Of a stretch of 64,000 nucleotides of DNA, positions 25,490 to 34,389 are shown piece by piece. The number at the start of each line of letters is the position of its first letter. The stretch's first letter is position 1. Source of the DNA: Nitrospira sp. (GTDB taxonomy: Bacteria; Nitrospirota; Nitrospiria; Nitrospirales; Nitrospiraceae); assembly GCA_021323395.1 (NCBI GenBank), contig JAJONL010000004.1:24381-88380 (forward strand). The letters are read 5' to 3'. The notes beneath the pieces are model-generated. The model did not search any database. It had not been told where the DNA came from and saw only the letters and a program-made list of their open reading frames with translations. A program made the translations under genes and the position numbers.

Positions 25490-25864
25490 ATGCACTGGTT
25501 CATACGTCTGTTGATGATCGCGCTGCTAGGCACGACCTTCGCGCTCGGTCTCATGTCAGAAACAGGTCAGGCCCAGTCGCCCCCTGATTCCTCCGCGACG
25601 ACCGAGCAATCATGCAGTTTTGGGATGGCAAAGGGTGATCCGAGCCACCGGTGCCAAGTGCCGATCCCCGCCGGCTGCGTGATCGCCCACTTTCCCGGCA
25701 CCAAGAAACCCTGGACGACCGTCTCCAAGGCAGGCCGGACATTCTGCACATTCGAAGAAAAAACGACCGATTGGAAGACTCGCATTACCGGCCAATGCAC
25801 GCGCTGCGATTCCAACCAGTGCACCGGGCAGTTTATGGTGCGGTTCGATTGTTCCAAGCCGTAA
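25490..25864 (+). CDS. Exported cysteine-rich protein of unknown function
   Basis: 124 residues, ATG 25490 with AAAGGAG upstream. MHWFIRLLMIALLGTTFALG is a signal peptide (cleavage near GQAQS). The mature domain has eight Cys (SCSFG, RCQVP, GCVIA, FCTFE, QCTRCD, QCTGQ, DCSKP) and should be disulfide-rich, periplasmic or secreted. No family recognised. Its TAA shares bases with the ATG of queG (TAATG), so the two are translationally coupled although they have no obvious common function. Confidence 0.65.
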   Translation: MHWFIRLLMIALLGTTFALGLMSETGQAQSPPDSSATTEQSCSFGMAKGDPSHRCQVPIPAGCVIAHFPGTKKPWTTVSKAGRTFCTFEEKTTDWKTRITGQCTRCDSNQCTGQFMVRFDCSKP

Positions 25865-26889
25865 TGTCCGCCCAGATGACAACCGCCATCAAGCAAGCCG
25901 CCCGCGAGCTCGGCTTCGATGTCGTGGGTATCAGCGCCTTGCCGTTAGGGCCAGCCTACTCGCCGGCCCACGATCACAACTTTCCTACCAACGATCTCAT
26001 CGGCAGATTGAATGAGTGGCTTCGACGCGGGTTCCACGCCACTATGGCCTGGATGGCCCGTGACCCGGAACGCCGTGCCGACCCAACCCTGGTACTGCCG
26101 GGCTGCCGTTCCATCATTTCCGTCGGCATGAACTACTACACGGAGCAGCGAGCAGACGAACGTCCAGGAAACGGCCGCATCGCCCGCTATGCTTGGGGCC
26201 GTGACTACCATCACATCCTCGGAGACCGGCTCAGCCAACTGGTCGAGCGCATCGCCACCTTGGCTCCTGACAGCCGCCATCGCGCCTATGTCGACACGGG
26301 TCCCGTCATGGAAAAGGCTTGGGCCCAGCAGGCAGGTTTAGGCTGGATCGGCAAACATTCCAATGTGGTCTCCGCGCAATTCGGCTCGTGGCTATTGTTG
26401 GGAGAAATCTTGACGACCTTAGAACTAGAGCCGGATGAGGCAGGCACAGACCTCTGTGGAACCTGTACCCTTTGTCTGCAAGCCTGCCCGACCGGCGCGA
26501 TCACCGAACCGTACGTCGTGGACGCCGGACGCTGCATTTCCTATCTCACCATTGAACTTCGCGGAGCCGAACCACCGCTCGCCAATGATCTTCGTCGAGG
26601 GCTCGGCAATCGGATCTTTGGCTGTGACGATTGTCTAGACATCTGTCCCTACAACCTGCAAGCGGAACCGACCAGCGAGCCAGGCTTCCAGCCCACCTCG
26701 CTTACCAGGGCGCCTTCGCTGCTGGCCATCGCAAGGATGACCGAAGGGGCTTTCACCACCACGTTCAAAGAGAGTCCCATCCGTCGCGCCAAATATCTCG
26801 GGCTTCAACGCAATGTGTCCTGGGCAATGGGCAACGAATGCACTTGTACCGATAGCGTCCCACCTCCATCGAAGGCCGATCCGTCGTAA
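25864..26889 (+). CDS. queG: Epoxyqueuosine reductase QueG
   Basis: 341 residues. The cobalamin-binding N-terminal domain contains the catalytic Asp144 in AYVDTGPVMEKAWAQQAGLGWIGKH. Two [4Fe-4S] clusters are formed by Cys198, Cys201, Cys204, Cys208 (CGTCTLCLQACP) and Cys224, Cys254, Cys257, Cys261 (CDDCLDICPYN). It reduces epoxyqueuosine to queuosine in tRNA, the last step of Q synthesis. Shorter than the 380-residue forms that carry C-terminal HEAT-like repeats. Start ATG 25864 overlaps the preceding stop. Confidence 0.93.
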   Translation: MSAQMTTAIKQAARELGFDVVGISALPLGPAYSPAHDHNFPTNDLIGRLNEWLRRGFHATMAWMARDPERRADPTLVLPGCRSIISVGMNYYTEQRADERPGNGRIARYAWGRDYHHILGDRLSQLVERIATLAPDSRHRAYVDTGPVMEKAWAQQAGLGWIGKHSNVVSAQFGSWLLLGEILTTLELEPDEAGTDLCGTCTLCLQACPTGAITEPYVVDAGRCISYLTIELRGAEPPLANDLRRGLGNRIFGCDDCLDICPYNLQAEPTSEPGFQPTSLTRAPSLLAIARMTEGAFTTTFKESPIRRAKYLGLQRNVSWAMGNECTCTDSVPPPSKADPS

Positions 26890-26981
26890 TCCACCCACTG
26901 TTCCTCCCCTGCCGATAGTGATAGGCTACGGGCTCATATCCTCCCGTTCCAGGTGAACCTCAGTCAATCGGTGACGACGCC

Positions 26982-28367
26982 ATGCATGCACCAACCCTGT
27001 TGATCGTAGAAGATGAAGAACGGATGCGGCGGCTCTTCGAGCTGGTGTTGAAGCCGGTCGGCTATGAGCTGCTGTTTGCCCGCTCCGGCGCTGAAGCGAT
27101 CAGCCTCATCCAGGACCATGGCAGCTTTGACATGATCATCACAGATCTCCAACTGGGCGGTCTGTCCGGAATGGACGTATTGGAAGCAGCGAGAGAGCAG
27201 CTGCCGGATGTGCCGGTCCTCATCGTGACCGGATACGGAACCGTGAAATCGGCCGTCGAGGCCGTGCAGAAGGGCGCCTACGATTACATTTCCAAACCCG
27301 TCGACAATGAAGAGCTGAAAATCGTCATTGCCCGCGCGCTGCAAGTCCGACAACTTGCTCAAGACAATCGGACCTTGCGAGCAGGGCTGCACGAACAGTT
27401 TGGCTTCGACCGGATGATCAGCGTCTCCAAACAGATGGAACTCGTGAAGCGCCTCGCCCAGGAGGTTGCTCAAACCGACGCCACCGTGCTGGTTACGGGA
27501 GAAAGCGGCACCGGCAAGGACCTCCTCGCCCGCGCCATTCATCTCGTCAGTCCACGTTCTCAGGGACCCATGGTGGCCCTCAACTGCGCCGGCATTCCCG
27601 AACACCTGCTGGAATCCGAACTGTTCGGGTATGAAAAAGGGGCCTTCACCGACGCCAAGAAATCCAAGCCGGGACGTTTTCAACTGGCCGATCGCGGCAC
27701 GCTGTTCCTGGATGAGATCGGCGAGTTGAGCTTAATGGCCCAAGCCAAACTCCTGCGTGTCCTTGAGGAACATGTGGTGGAACCGCTGGGCGGCGTGCGG
27801 AGCCTCAAGGTCGATCTTCGTGTCATCGCCGCCACGAACCAGGAATTGCCAGACCTGATCAAGACCGGCCGCTTCAGGTTAGATCTCTACTATCGCCTCA
27901 ACGTGTACCAGCTCCGGATGCCGGCGCTCCGCGAGCGGCCCGAGGATATCGAACCGATCCTGGTTCAATTCCTGGACCGGGCCCGCAAGGAACGCGGCAG
28001 TCGCATCAGGCGGGTCTCCGGCGAGGCAATGGTCATCATGAAACACTATGCCTGGCCCGGCAATGTGCGTGAACTCCACAATGTGGTGGAATGGTTGACC
28101 ATCACCTGCAAGCAGGAAGAGATTGCGCCCGAACATCTACCGCCTTCGCTGAAGGCCCCTGCCCCGCGCCAAGCCGAGACATCTGCGGACATGCCTTCCC
28201 TTCTCTCTCTAGGGCTTTCAGTGGAAGAAGTTGAAAAGGCGATGCTGCAGGAAGCGCTGCGGAAAACCGGCGGCAACGTCTCGGAAGCCAGCCGCCTGCT
28301 CAAAATCACACGCAACACGCTCCGGTATCGAATGGCCAAACATAACCTGTCGCAGCCTCCAGGCTGA
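26982..28367 (+). CDS. Sigma-54-dependent response regulator (NtrC family)
   Basis: 461 residues in three domains. Receiver 1-120 with phosphoacceptor Asp55 (MIITDLQLGG) and Lys105 (SKPVD). AAA+ domain with Walker A GESGTGKD at 173-180, GAFTDA at 220-225 (the sigma-54 contact loop, Asp replacing the usual second Gly, a tolerated variant), Walker B LFLDEIGE at 241-248. C-terminal Fis-type HTH (MLQEALRKTGGNVSEASRLLKI). It activates sigma-54 promoters after phosphorylation, presumably by the kinase whose start overlaps its stop. I found no clear -24/-12 element next to it, so its targets may be elsewhere. Confidence 0.92.
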   Translation: MHAPTLLIVEDEERMRRLFELVLKPVGYELLFARSGAEAISLIQDHGSFDMIITDLQLGGLSGMDVLEAAREQLPDVPVLIVTGYGTVKSAVEAVQKGAYDYISKPVDNEELKIVIARALQVRQLAQDNRTLRAGLHEQFGFDRMISVSKQMELVKRLAQEVAQTDATVLVTGESGTGKDLLARAIHLVSPRSQGPMVALNCAGIPEHLLESELFGYEKGAFTDAKKSKPGRFQLADRGTLFLDEIGELSLMAQAKLLRVLEEHVVEPLGGVRSLKVDLRVIAATNQELPDLIKTGRFRLDLYYRLNVYQLRMPALRERPEDIEPILVQFLDRARKERGSRIRRVSGEAMVIMKHYAWPGNVRELHNVVEWLTITCKQEEIAPEHLPPSLKAPAPRQAETSADMPSLLSLGLSVEEVEKAMLQEALRKTGGNVSEASRLLKITRNTLRYRMAKHNLSQPPG

Positions 28368-30316
28368 TGCGCCCAGCACGACGAGCCGGCGGACTCCAGA
28401 GGAAGTTGTTCGTCGCGCTGCTCATTGTCGGCATCGTGCCCGGTATCGCGGCGCTCTGGACCACCTATTACTTCAGCACCGCCAGCCTCAAACAAGCCAT
28501 CGGTGAAAGTTTCCAGGAGATTGCCCGCTCGACCGCGATTCGCCTGGCCACCGCGGTCGACAATGAAATCGATCGGGCCATCAGGCTGGCGCTTGTTCCC
28601 GTGCATGTCAGACAACCGGTCATGCGGGCGAACGAGCGAGCGAATCGGACCTTCGAGGCGGCTCCGCGCAACCCATCGTCTGCCGCATCGAAGCGAGGAG
28701 AGGACACGTCGTCTTCCACTGCGGCCACCGTCCGTTACCTTAAAGAATGGGCGCGCGAGTCCGGTCATTATGTGCGTGTCACTGTGGCCGACCAACAGGG
28801 CGCGGTCGTGGCCTCGACCGACCCACTCCTGCCGCCACAGCAGACCGAGCAAGTGTGGTGGCGCGAAGCGATGCGCGCGGTCCCCGGCACATACTACATC
28901 AGCAGCCTAGGGCCGGATGCGCAGGCCAACGACATGACCTTTCAGGTCGCGGTGCCTATTCTCGATGACGTCCAGGGCACTCCCATCGGTGCGGTCGAGC
29001 TCGTGATTCGTCGCAACGTCCTCACTCAAATGATTCTTCCGATTCATATCGGCAATACCGGTCACGGCATGCTCTTGGATACGCAAGGGACTCCCCTGAT
29101 CTGCCCGGTGCTACCGCCGACCGCCCATTTGATTCCGCACACTCTACTGAGCAGGCTGACAATGGATCATCCCCTGTGGCTGGTGGCAGAGGATGACGCG
29201 CATGGCGGCCGCGCGGCGATCGTGGGCGCCGCCCCGGTCCGGTTCAGCCATCAGTTGACGGCTTCCAGCCTCGGAGGCGACCGGTGGTACGCGTTCATCC
29301 GGCAAGCGCCAGAGGAAACTTACGCTCCGATCTATTCGCTTCTGGTCACGGTGGGGATGATCGGCTTCGGACTCGTCTTCGTCCTCTCTGCCTTCGGTTT
29401 TGTCGTCGGCTACCGTTTCGTCAAACCGCTCAAGACGCTCCAGCGCGAAGCAGAAGGACTTCGCCACACTCTCACGATGCCGCCGCAGGGCGGCAGCCGT
29501 CCGCACATCATTCCTACCCTACGCGTGGATGCCCGCAAGGGAGATGAGATAGAAGACCTGGCCACAAGTTTTGCAGCCATGCGGGAGGTGTTGGAAGAAA
29601 ATCTGCGGACGATCCGATCACAACAGCATGAGCTAATCAGGCAGGAGAAACTTGCGTCAGTGGGACAACTCCTTGCCGCCCTGGCCCACGACTTGCGCAA
29701 TCCTCTCGGGGTCATTCGCAGCAGCGCCCAAGTGGTGCTCGACGGGCCCCCAGAAGAGCGCATCCGTCAGGAGATGGCGCGCTACATCATCGACGAGGTC
29801 GACAAACTCTCGCACCGCATTCATGACTTCCTTCGTTACGCCAGACAAAAACCGCCTGATCAACAGGTCGTCGCCGCGGAAGAGGTGATGCGAGCGGCAC
29901 AACGGCAGTGGGAAGCGCAAGGCGGACATGAACATATTCGTGTGGAGCAGCGCTTCGGTCAGAACCTTCACTCGATTCGGGTCGATCCGGAGCAGGTCAA
30001 GGAGGCCTTGATGAATCTCCTGATCAATGCGCGGGAAGCCATGCTGGAAGGCGGGACATTGACCCTGACGACTCGGAGGGGCACGCAGGGCGATGTGGAA
30101 CTTGAAGTGACCGACAGCGGGAGCGGCATCGCCGCTGATCACCTGTCGCGAATCTTCGAGCCCTTCTTCACCACCAAGGAGTACGGGACCGGTCTCGGCC
30201 TGACGAACGTCAAACGTCTGGTCGAAGATAATGGAGGCAGCCTCGCGGTGACGAGCCGATTAGGAGAAGGAACATCGTGCACGCTGCGCTTTCGCCCGGT
30301 TACGTGGAGCCCCTGA
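28367..30316 (+). CDS. Sensor histidine kinase with dCache-like domain
   Basis: 649 residues. Membrane helices at about 14-36 and 322-348 bracket a periplasmic sensor of roughly 285 residues containing SFQEIARS, the IGNTGHGMLLDTQGTPLICP motif and VLPPTAH. A HAMP-like region follows, then HisKA with phosphorylated His441 (LAHDLRNPLGVIRSS) and a HATPase domain (NLLINAREAM, DSGSGIA, GTGLGLTNVKRLV). ATG overlaps the stop of the NtrC-type regulator (TGATG). The sensor resembles that of the kinase at 35013-37343, especially around IGxTGHxML and the LPP segment. Confidence 0.9.
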   Translation: MRPARRAGGLQRKLFVALLIVGIVPGIAALWTTYYFSTASLKQAIGESFQEIARSTAIRLATAVDNEIDRAIRLALVPVHVRQPVMRANERANRTFEAAPRNPSSAASKRGEDTSSSTAATVRYLKEWARESGHYVRVTVADQQGAVVASTDPLLPPQQTEQVWWREAMRAVPGTYYISSLGPDAQANDMTFQVAVPILDDVQGTPIGAVELVIRRNVLTQMILPIHIGNTGHGMLLDTQGTPLICPVLPPTAHLIPHTLLSRLTMDHPLWLVAEDDAHGGRAAIVGAAPVRFSHQLTASSLGGDRWYAFIRQAPEETYAPIYSLLVTVGMIGFGLVFVLSAFGFVVGYRFVKPLKTLQREAEGLRHTLTMPPQGGSRPHIIPTLRVDARKGDEIEDLATSFAAMREVLEENLRTIRSQQHELIRQEKLASVGQLLAALAHDLRNPLGVIRSSAQVVLDGPPEERIRQEMARYIIDEVDKLSHRIHDFLRYARQKPPDQQVVAAEEVMRAAQRQWEAQGGHEHIRVEQRFGQNLHSIRVDPEQVKEALMNLLINAREAMLEGGTLTLTTRRGTQGDVELEVTDSGSGIAADHLSRIFEPFFTTKEYGTGLGLTNVKRLVEDNGGSLAVTSRLGEGTSCTLRFRPVTWSP

Positions 30317-30383
30317 GCTTCACCACGCGCGGAATAAAACGTGTCACGCGTGTGAACGCCGCCGTATTCATGAATCATTCCGC

Positions 30384-32000
30384 CTAAGGTACGTCATTCG
30401 CGCAGCGGAATCCCAGCGTCGGTCCCCAGTAAGTCATTTCGTCCCACGCTCGATAGCCGGCCCGCAATTCGATCGGTCGTTCGATCCAACTCCCGCCGCG
30501 CAACACGCGAAACGTTCCGCGCAAGGGGCCTTGGGGGTCGCGGGAAGGTGACGTGCGGTAAAAGTCTTCCGCGTACCAGTCTTTCACCCATTCCGACACG
30601 ACGCCGATCATGCCCGATACACCATAGGGAGACGTGGCGGTCCATGACGTTCCGGCAGGATCGACGCCATTGGCGGAGTCCTTTCCGTCACTCATCTTCA
30701 GTCTGCTTCTGTGAATGACTTCATCACTGTTGCCCCAGGGGTAGCGCCGCCCATCGATTCCGCGCGCCGCCTTTTCCCATTCGGCTTCGGTGGGCAGTCG
30801 TTTCCCGATCCAGTGACAATAGCCTCGAGCCTGTGTCCAAGTGACATTGGTCACGGGTTGTTGGCTCTGCTGCGGGTCATCGAAAGCCTCTCGCACCTTC
30901 GGTGGCAGACACCCTTGGGCTTCGACACAGCTCCGGTACTGGCCATTGGTCACCCCCTGTTGATCGATCCAAAAAGAGCTCATATACAGGCGATGGAGGG
31001 GGCGGGCATCGGGAAGGCCATCTTCCATTCCCATGAGAAACTCACCGCCTGGAATCAGCGCCATTCCCGCGGGAGGCGTCACACCTTGATCGACCAGCCG
31101 TTTCAGTTCTTCTCGTTGACCGAGTTGGAGTTGAGCATTCACACGGTCGATCTCGTCATCGACGAATACGGGGGACGCCTCCTTCGCACGGGCCGGGAGC
31201 GCTGGGGTGTGGGCCACCGAGGGATGGCCGCTTCGGATGCCGTCCGAGGGGGAATGATGCGCGGCGGGCTGGTTGATGGTCGCTGCCGCCTCCGACATGC
31301 GGACCGTCTCGATCCGCACGGACGTGCGCGTCAATTCCGTCACGAAATCGCCATTTGCCTTCCCCTTTCTGGGCTCCTTTCGCGCCTTGCCCAGAGAAGA
31401 GAAATCAAAGTCCGGAATGTTGGCCAACAAGGGCGTGGCGTAACTGATCGGAACAGCAAACGCCATACCTTCCGGTACAATCCCGGACGGATGGGTAAAC
31501 TTGGTCGTGAGAATGCCCACGACCTCACCCCGCCGGTTAAACAGCGGCCCGCCGCTATTGCCGGGGTTCACCGCTGCATCCACCTGAAACACCCGCTGCA
31601 CGCCTTTGGCGCGCACCGCGGACACATGCCCGCGGGTGACGGTGATTTCGCGTAACCCGAATTGAAATCCGACGGCAATGACCTCTTGATCCAGTTTCAC
31701 GGCGCCGGCGTACCCGAGCGGCGCCTCGGAAAGACCAACCGTTTCTACCTTTAACAAAGCAAGGTCATGTTCGGCATCGACACTGACCACCACGGCCGGC
31801 ACCCTGAATTCTCCGGATGTCACGATCGTGATACGTTTGGCGTTCGCCACCACATGGTGAGCCGTCAGGAGGTATCCATCGTGATGGACGATCACGCCGC
31901 TGCCGGCGGGCCTTTCTACCGGCACCGGCTGGCGTTCATCCGCCTGTGCTATCGGGACAGTCGCGAACCATAGGGCCAGCAAGACTCGAGAAATTTTCAT
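30384..32000 (-). CDS. Exported trypsin-like protease fused to a formylglycine-enzyme-like domain
   Basis: 538 residues. After a signal peptide (MKISRVLLALWFATVPIAQA) comes a DegP-like trypsin fold with a complete triad: His49 (LLTAHHVV), Asp79 (DAEHDLALLK) and Ser149 (NPGNSGGPLF). There is no PDZ domain. A low-complexity linker (about 200-310) leads to a SUMF1/FGE-sulfatase domain from about residue 312: GMALIPGGEFLMG, VTNVTWTQARGYCHWIGKRLPTEAEWEKAARG and a final GTLGFRC-type stretch (TLGFRCAND). The SUMF1 fold also serves non-catalytic binding roles, so enzyme activity is not proven. Its ATG overlaps the stop of the DUF3365 gene. Confidence 0.88.
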   Translation of the reverse strand: MKISRVLLALWFATVPIAQADERQPVPVERPAGSGVIVHHDGYLLTAHHVVANAKRITIVTSGEFRVPAVVVSVDAEHDLALLKVETVGLSEAPLGYAGAVKLDQEVIAVGFQFGLREITVTRGHVSAVRAKGVQRVFQVDAAVNPGNSGGPLFNRRGEVVGILTTKFTHPSGIVPEGMAFAVPISYATPLLANIPDFDFSSLGKARKEPRKGKANGDFVTELTRTSVRIETVRMSEAAATINQPAAHHSPSDGIRSGHPSVAHTPALPARAKEASPVFVDDEIDRVNAQLQLGQREELKRLVDQGVTPPAGMALIPGGEFLMGMEDGLPDARPLHRLYMSSFWIDQQGVTNGQYRSCVEAQGCLPPKVREAFDDPQQSQQPVTNVTWTQARGYCHWIGKRLPTEAEWEKAARGIDGRRYPWGNSDEVIHRSRLKMSDGKDSANGVDPAGTSWTATSPYGVSGMIGVVSEWVKDWYAEDFYRTSPSRDPQGPLRGTFRVLRGGSWIERPIELRAGYRAWDEMTYWGPTLGFRCANDVP

Positions 32001-32779
32001 TTCGTGACCGGCAGCAGCACGCTAATGGCCCCCGCGCTTTGCCCCAACACGAGGCCTTCCCGCGGATAACCTGTTCGATCGAGACTCCCCTTAGGGCCGC
32101 CATGGCAATCAAGACAGTGCCTCGTCGCATACAGCGGAAACATGAGACGCAAGGCGGAACTGTTGGAGGCCATTTCACTGATGACCTTTTCACGGGGGTA
32201 GGCGGAATCGGCAAAGGCTTCCAGCGCGGTCTGTTCGTAGAGATCCGGCCGGTTGGCTGGGTTCCGTGGCGTCAAGGCCGTTTGTTTCAATCGCACGCCG
32301 GTTTTGGCGGTAAACCGCGTCGCAACACGGGAACCGAAGACGGCCGGAATAAATCCTTTAAAGCCGGTCCCTTGACGGTTCACCTCTCTTTGAGATTCCT
32401 CAATCACCCCCTTACTCACACCGACGAGCTCTTTGAGAAGACGCTTACTACGCTGCGGCAGCGTGATGGTCTCGATGTCTTGCAAATCGATGCCGGCGCG
32501 ACCTCGAAACATGTCCAGCAGTTGTCGTTCGAAGACTTCCGGGGTGAAACCCTTCTCGGCCCTCGATGGATCGTCCAGCAAGGTTTGGTTGTCATTGACG
32601 ACCGCGCGGCCTGAGTCGAGCAAAATGGCCAGCAGACGGGCTGTCTGCTCGGTTTCGAGGATGGTATGGAAAGGCATTGCGGAATGTTCGGAGGATTCAG
32701 CGCTCAAGGCGGGAACCGCACAGACAAGCCAGCCTCCGACCGTCAGACAGGCCATCATCCGCGGGAGATGACGTCGCAT
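31997..32779 (-). CDS. DUF3365 (Tll0287-like) c-type heme protein, exported
   Basis: 260 residues with an N-terminal signal (MACLTVGGWLVCAVPALSAE). The DUF3365 fold is evident from the alpha-helical start TEQTARLLAILLDSGRAVV and SKGVIEESQREVN region. LKQTALTPRNPANRPDLYEQTALEAF and the heme c motif CLDCH at 222-226, followed by GGPKGSLDRTGYPREG, complete the family pattern. DUF3365 domains resemble PAS-like sensors and bind heme, so a redox or gas-sensing role in the periplasm is plausible. Translationally coupled (ATGA) to the protease-SUMF1 gene downstream. Confidence 0.9.
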   Translation of the reverse strand: MRRHLPRMMACLTVGGWLVCAVPALSAESSEHSAMPFHTILETEQTARLLAILLDSGRAVVNDNQTLLDDPSRAEKGFTPEVFERQLLDMFRGRAGIDLQDIETITLPQRSKRLLKELVGVSKGVIEESQREVNRQGTGFKGFIPAVFGSRVATRFTAKTGVRLKQTALTPRNPANRPDLYEQTALEAFADSAYPREKVISEMASNSSALRLMFPLYATRHCLDCHGGPKGSLDRTGYPREGLVLGQSAGAISVLLPVTK

Positions 32780-32918
32780 AGGCCGCCCTCATGCGTGCGT
32801 TTTGCAGGCTCTCGGGACCGCATGCCCTCTGCCGACTGAACGATAGCGGAAGGCATGCGCCTCGAAAATGGTACGAGCCCCCCCTGACGAAGTCAAGATG
32901 AGAGAGCGACCAGGCCTC

Positions 32919-33431
32919 TCACCGATTCTGGTGAATGTCGATCATCACATTATCCGCATCCAACTCGATTGTCACCGGCATCCCTTCCTGAAACACCGAC
33001 AGCTTGCTTCCGGCCAGCGAATCGACTTCATAGCGCTCGAATCCCTCCGGCGTCGAGATCTGGATCTCGCCCCAAAAGGGATCTGCGTATTGAATCCGAC
33101 CGGCGAGCACCTTGTGATTCTCGAACAATACGCCGCCCGGTCTCGACGCATCGAGCAATACATTTCCTGAATCGATCAGTAGCCACACCTCATCACCGAT
33201 TCGGGCATCATGCAGGCCAACGCGGTCCGCCTTGTTTGGACTGATCGTCCGCAATTGCATCCCATTGGGCAATTTGACAAACAACAGCCCACTTTCAATC
33301 TTGGCAATCTGACCGCTCAATGCCACATGCGCTCCGAGCGTAAGACCATCCGAAGGATCTTCTGCCCAGCTCAACCCCATGGGGCAGAACAATCCTATCG
33401 CACCGACGACAATGCATGTTTTCCACCTCAT
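32919..33431 (-). CDS. Exported protein of unknown function
   Basis: 170 residues, ATG 33431 with AAAGGAGA upstream. Signal peptide MRWKTCIVVGAIGLFCPMGLSWAED. The mature part is beta-rich with OB-like strands: GAHVALSGQIAKIESGLLFVKLPNG, RTISPNKADRVGLHDARIGDEVWLLID, LAGRIQYADPFWGEIQI and VFQEGMPVTIELDADNVMIDI. No catalytic or metal motif. Lies 139 bp upstream of the DUF3365 gene on the same strand and probably belongs to the same exported-protein group. Confidence 0.7.
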   Translation of the reverse strand: MRWKTCIVVGAIGLFCPMGLSWAEDPSDGLTLGAHVALSGQIAKIESGLLFVKLPNGMQLRTISPNKADRVGLHDARIGDEVWLLIDSGNVLLDASRPGGVLFENHKVLAGRIQYADPFWGEIQISTPEGFERYEVDSLAGSKLSVFQEGMPVTIELDADNVMIDIHQNR

Positions 33432-33471
33432 GGTCGTCTCCTTTCACAGCTTCTGAGCCCTGTCATCCCGA

Positions 33472-33867
33472 TCAGTAGCCTCCTTCGCTGCTTGCCCCTG
33501 GGACCGGTGGAACCGTGATGCCGTATTCCTGAATCGGCGTCACCATCACGGCGAAGTTGAACAATTCGTCGGCGGCGACATCATGAATCCCTTGATCGCG
33601 GGCCCGAAGCATCTTGAACCACTTCCCCATTTCGGTTTTGACCATTTTCGTATCACCGCGGCCCACCGCCTCTTTCACCGTCTGCAGGCGCTGGCTATAG
33701 GGCTCCCAATTCGAACCGGGATAGCTGGTCTTGTAGAAATTAAGTGAGGTATTGATGTCGTCGATCCATGATTGTTGCGCAAACGCGGTCCCTAGGAGCA
33801 GGCTCGAACCGATGCATAACCCGAAACACAACGCGCGGAAGCCCTGTCCTCTCTTCGGAGTATTCAT
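33472..33867 (-). CDS. Small exported alpha-helical protein
   Basis: 131 residues from ATG 33867 (GAGAGGGAGG upstream). A signal peptide, cleaved near GTAFAQQ, precedes a helical domain: SWIDDINTSLNFYKTSYPGSNWEPYSQRLQ, VKEAVGRGDTKMVKTEMGKWFKMLRAR and DVAADELFNFAVMVTPIQEYGITV. The layout resembles periplasmic four-helix proteins such as cytochrome c'-like folds but without a heme motif. Function unknown. Member of the minus-strand exported-protein block. Confidence 0.65.
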   Translation of the reverse strand: MNTPKRGQGFRALCFGLCIGSSLLLGTAFAQQSWIDDINTSLNFYKTSYPGSNWEPYSQRLQTVKEAVGRGDTKMVKTEMGKWFKMLRARDQGIHDVAADELFNFAVMVTPIQEYGITVPPVPGASSEGGY

Positions 33868-33911
33868 GGTGTGCCTCCCTCTCCTCAGGTGAAATGATCC
33901 CGACAGATGGT

Positions 33912-34241
33912 TCAAAAGGAGACCGCTGACTTACTATCCGATTCTCGAGCATTTTCCGCATCGGTTGCGTCCGGCGTCTTCAGCATGGTCGTGTCCATGT
34001 CGCCGGATGGACCGGTTTCCGGCATGACCATCTGACGATCAAATCCCCTGTCCAACTCGCCCAGCGCCGGCTCGTTAGATGTCACCCCTCCCTCCGGGAT
34101 CGCCTCCTTCTGCGGCGCGGAAGGGCCGATCATCTGATCCGAGTGTATGACTTGCCCCTGCACCACAGCGGTGACACACAATCCCAGTGCCAACCCAGTC
34201 GCGAAAACCAGCATAGCCTTTTCCCCCCGGTTGATGGTCAT
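33912..34241 (-). CDS. Small exported or membrane-anchored protein
   Basis: 109 residues from ATG 34241, with GGAGGAGG upstream. An N-terminal hydrophobic segment (AMLVFATGLALGLCVTAVVQG) acts as signal or anchor. The rest is short, Glu/Asp/Pro-rich and looks disordered (GPSAPQKEAIPEGG, GELDRGFDRQMVMPETG). No family recognised. First gene of the exported-protein block, 148 bp downstream of the NarL-type regulator gene on the same strand. Confidence 0.6.
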   Translation of the reverse strand: MTINRGEKAMLVFATGLALGLCVTAVVQGQVIHSDQMIGPSAPQKEAIPEGGVTSNEPALGELDRGFDRQMVMPETGPSGDMDTTMLKTPDATDAENARESDSKSAVSF

Positions 34242-34389
34242 GATGCCTCCTCCTCCCATGACAAATGGACCTATCGCAGCAGTATCGAACGTCGCACCGC
34301 ACACTGTACTGGAAGGGATTGGTACAGGCCCATTGCCTGGAGGATGGATTTTGTCTCCACCCTCCGAGTGAGAGAAGACGCCTGTGGAA

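Noticed and set aside
26890..26981. Sigma-54 (-24/-12) promoter before the NtrC-type regulator
   Set aside because: No GG-N10-GC pattern of acceptable quality; its targets may be elsewhere.
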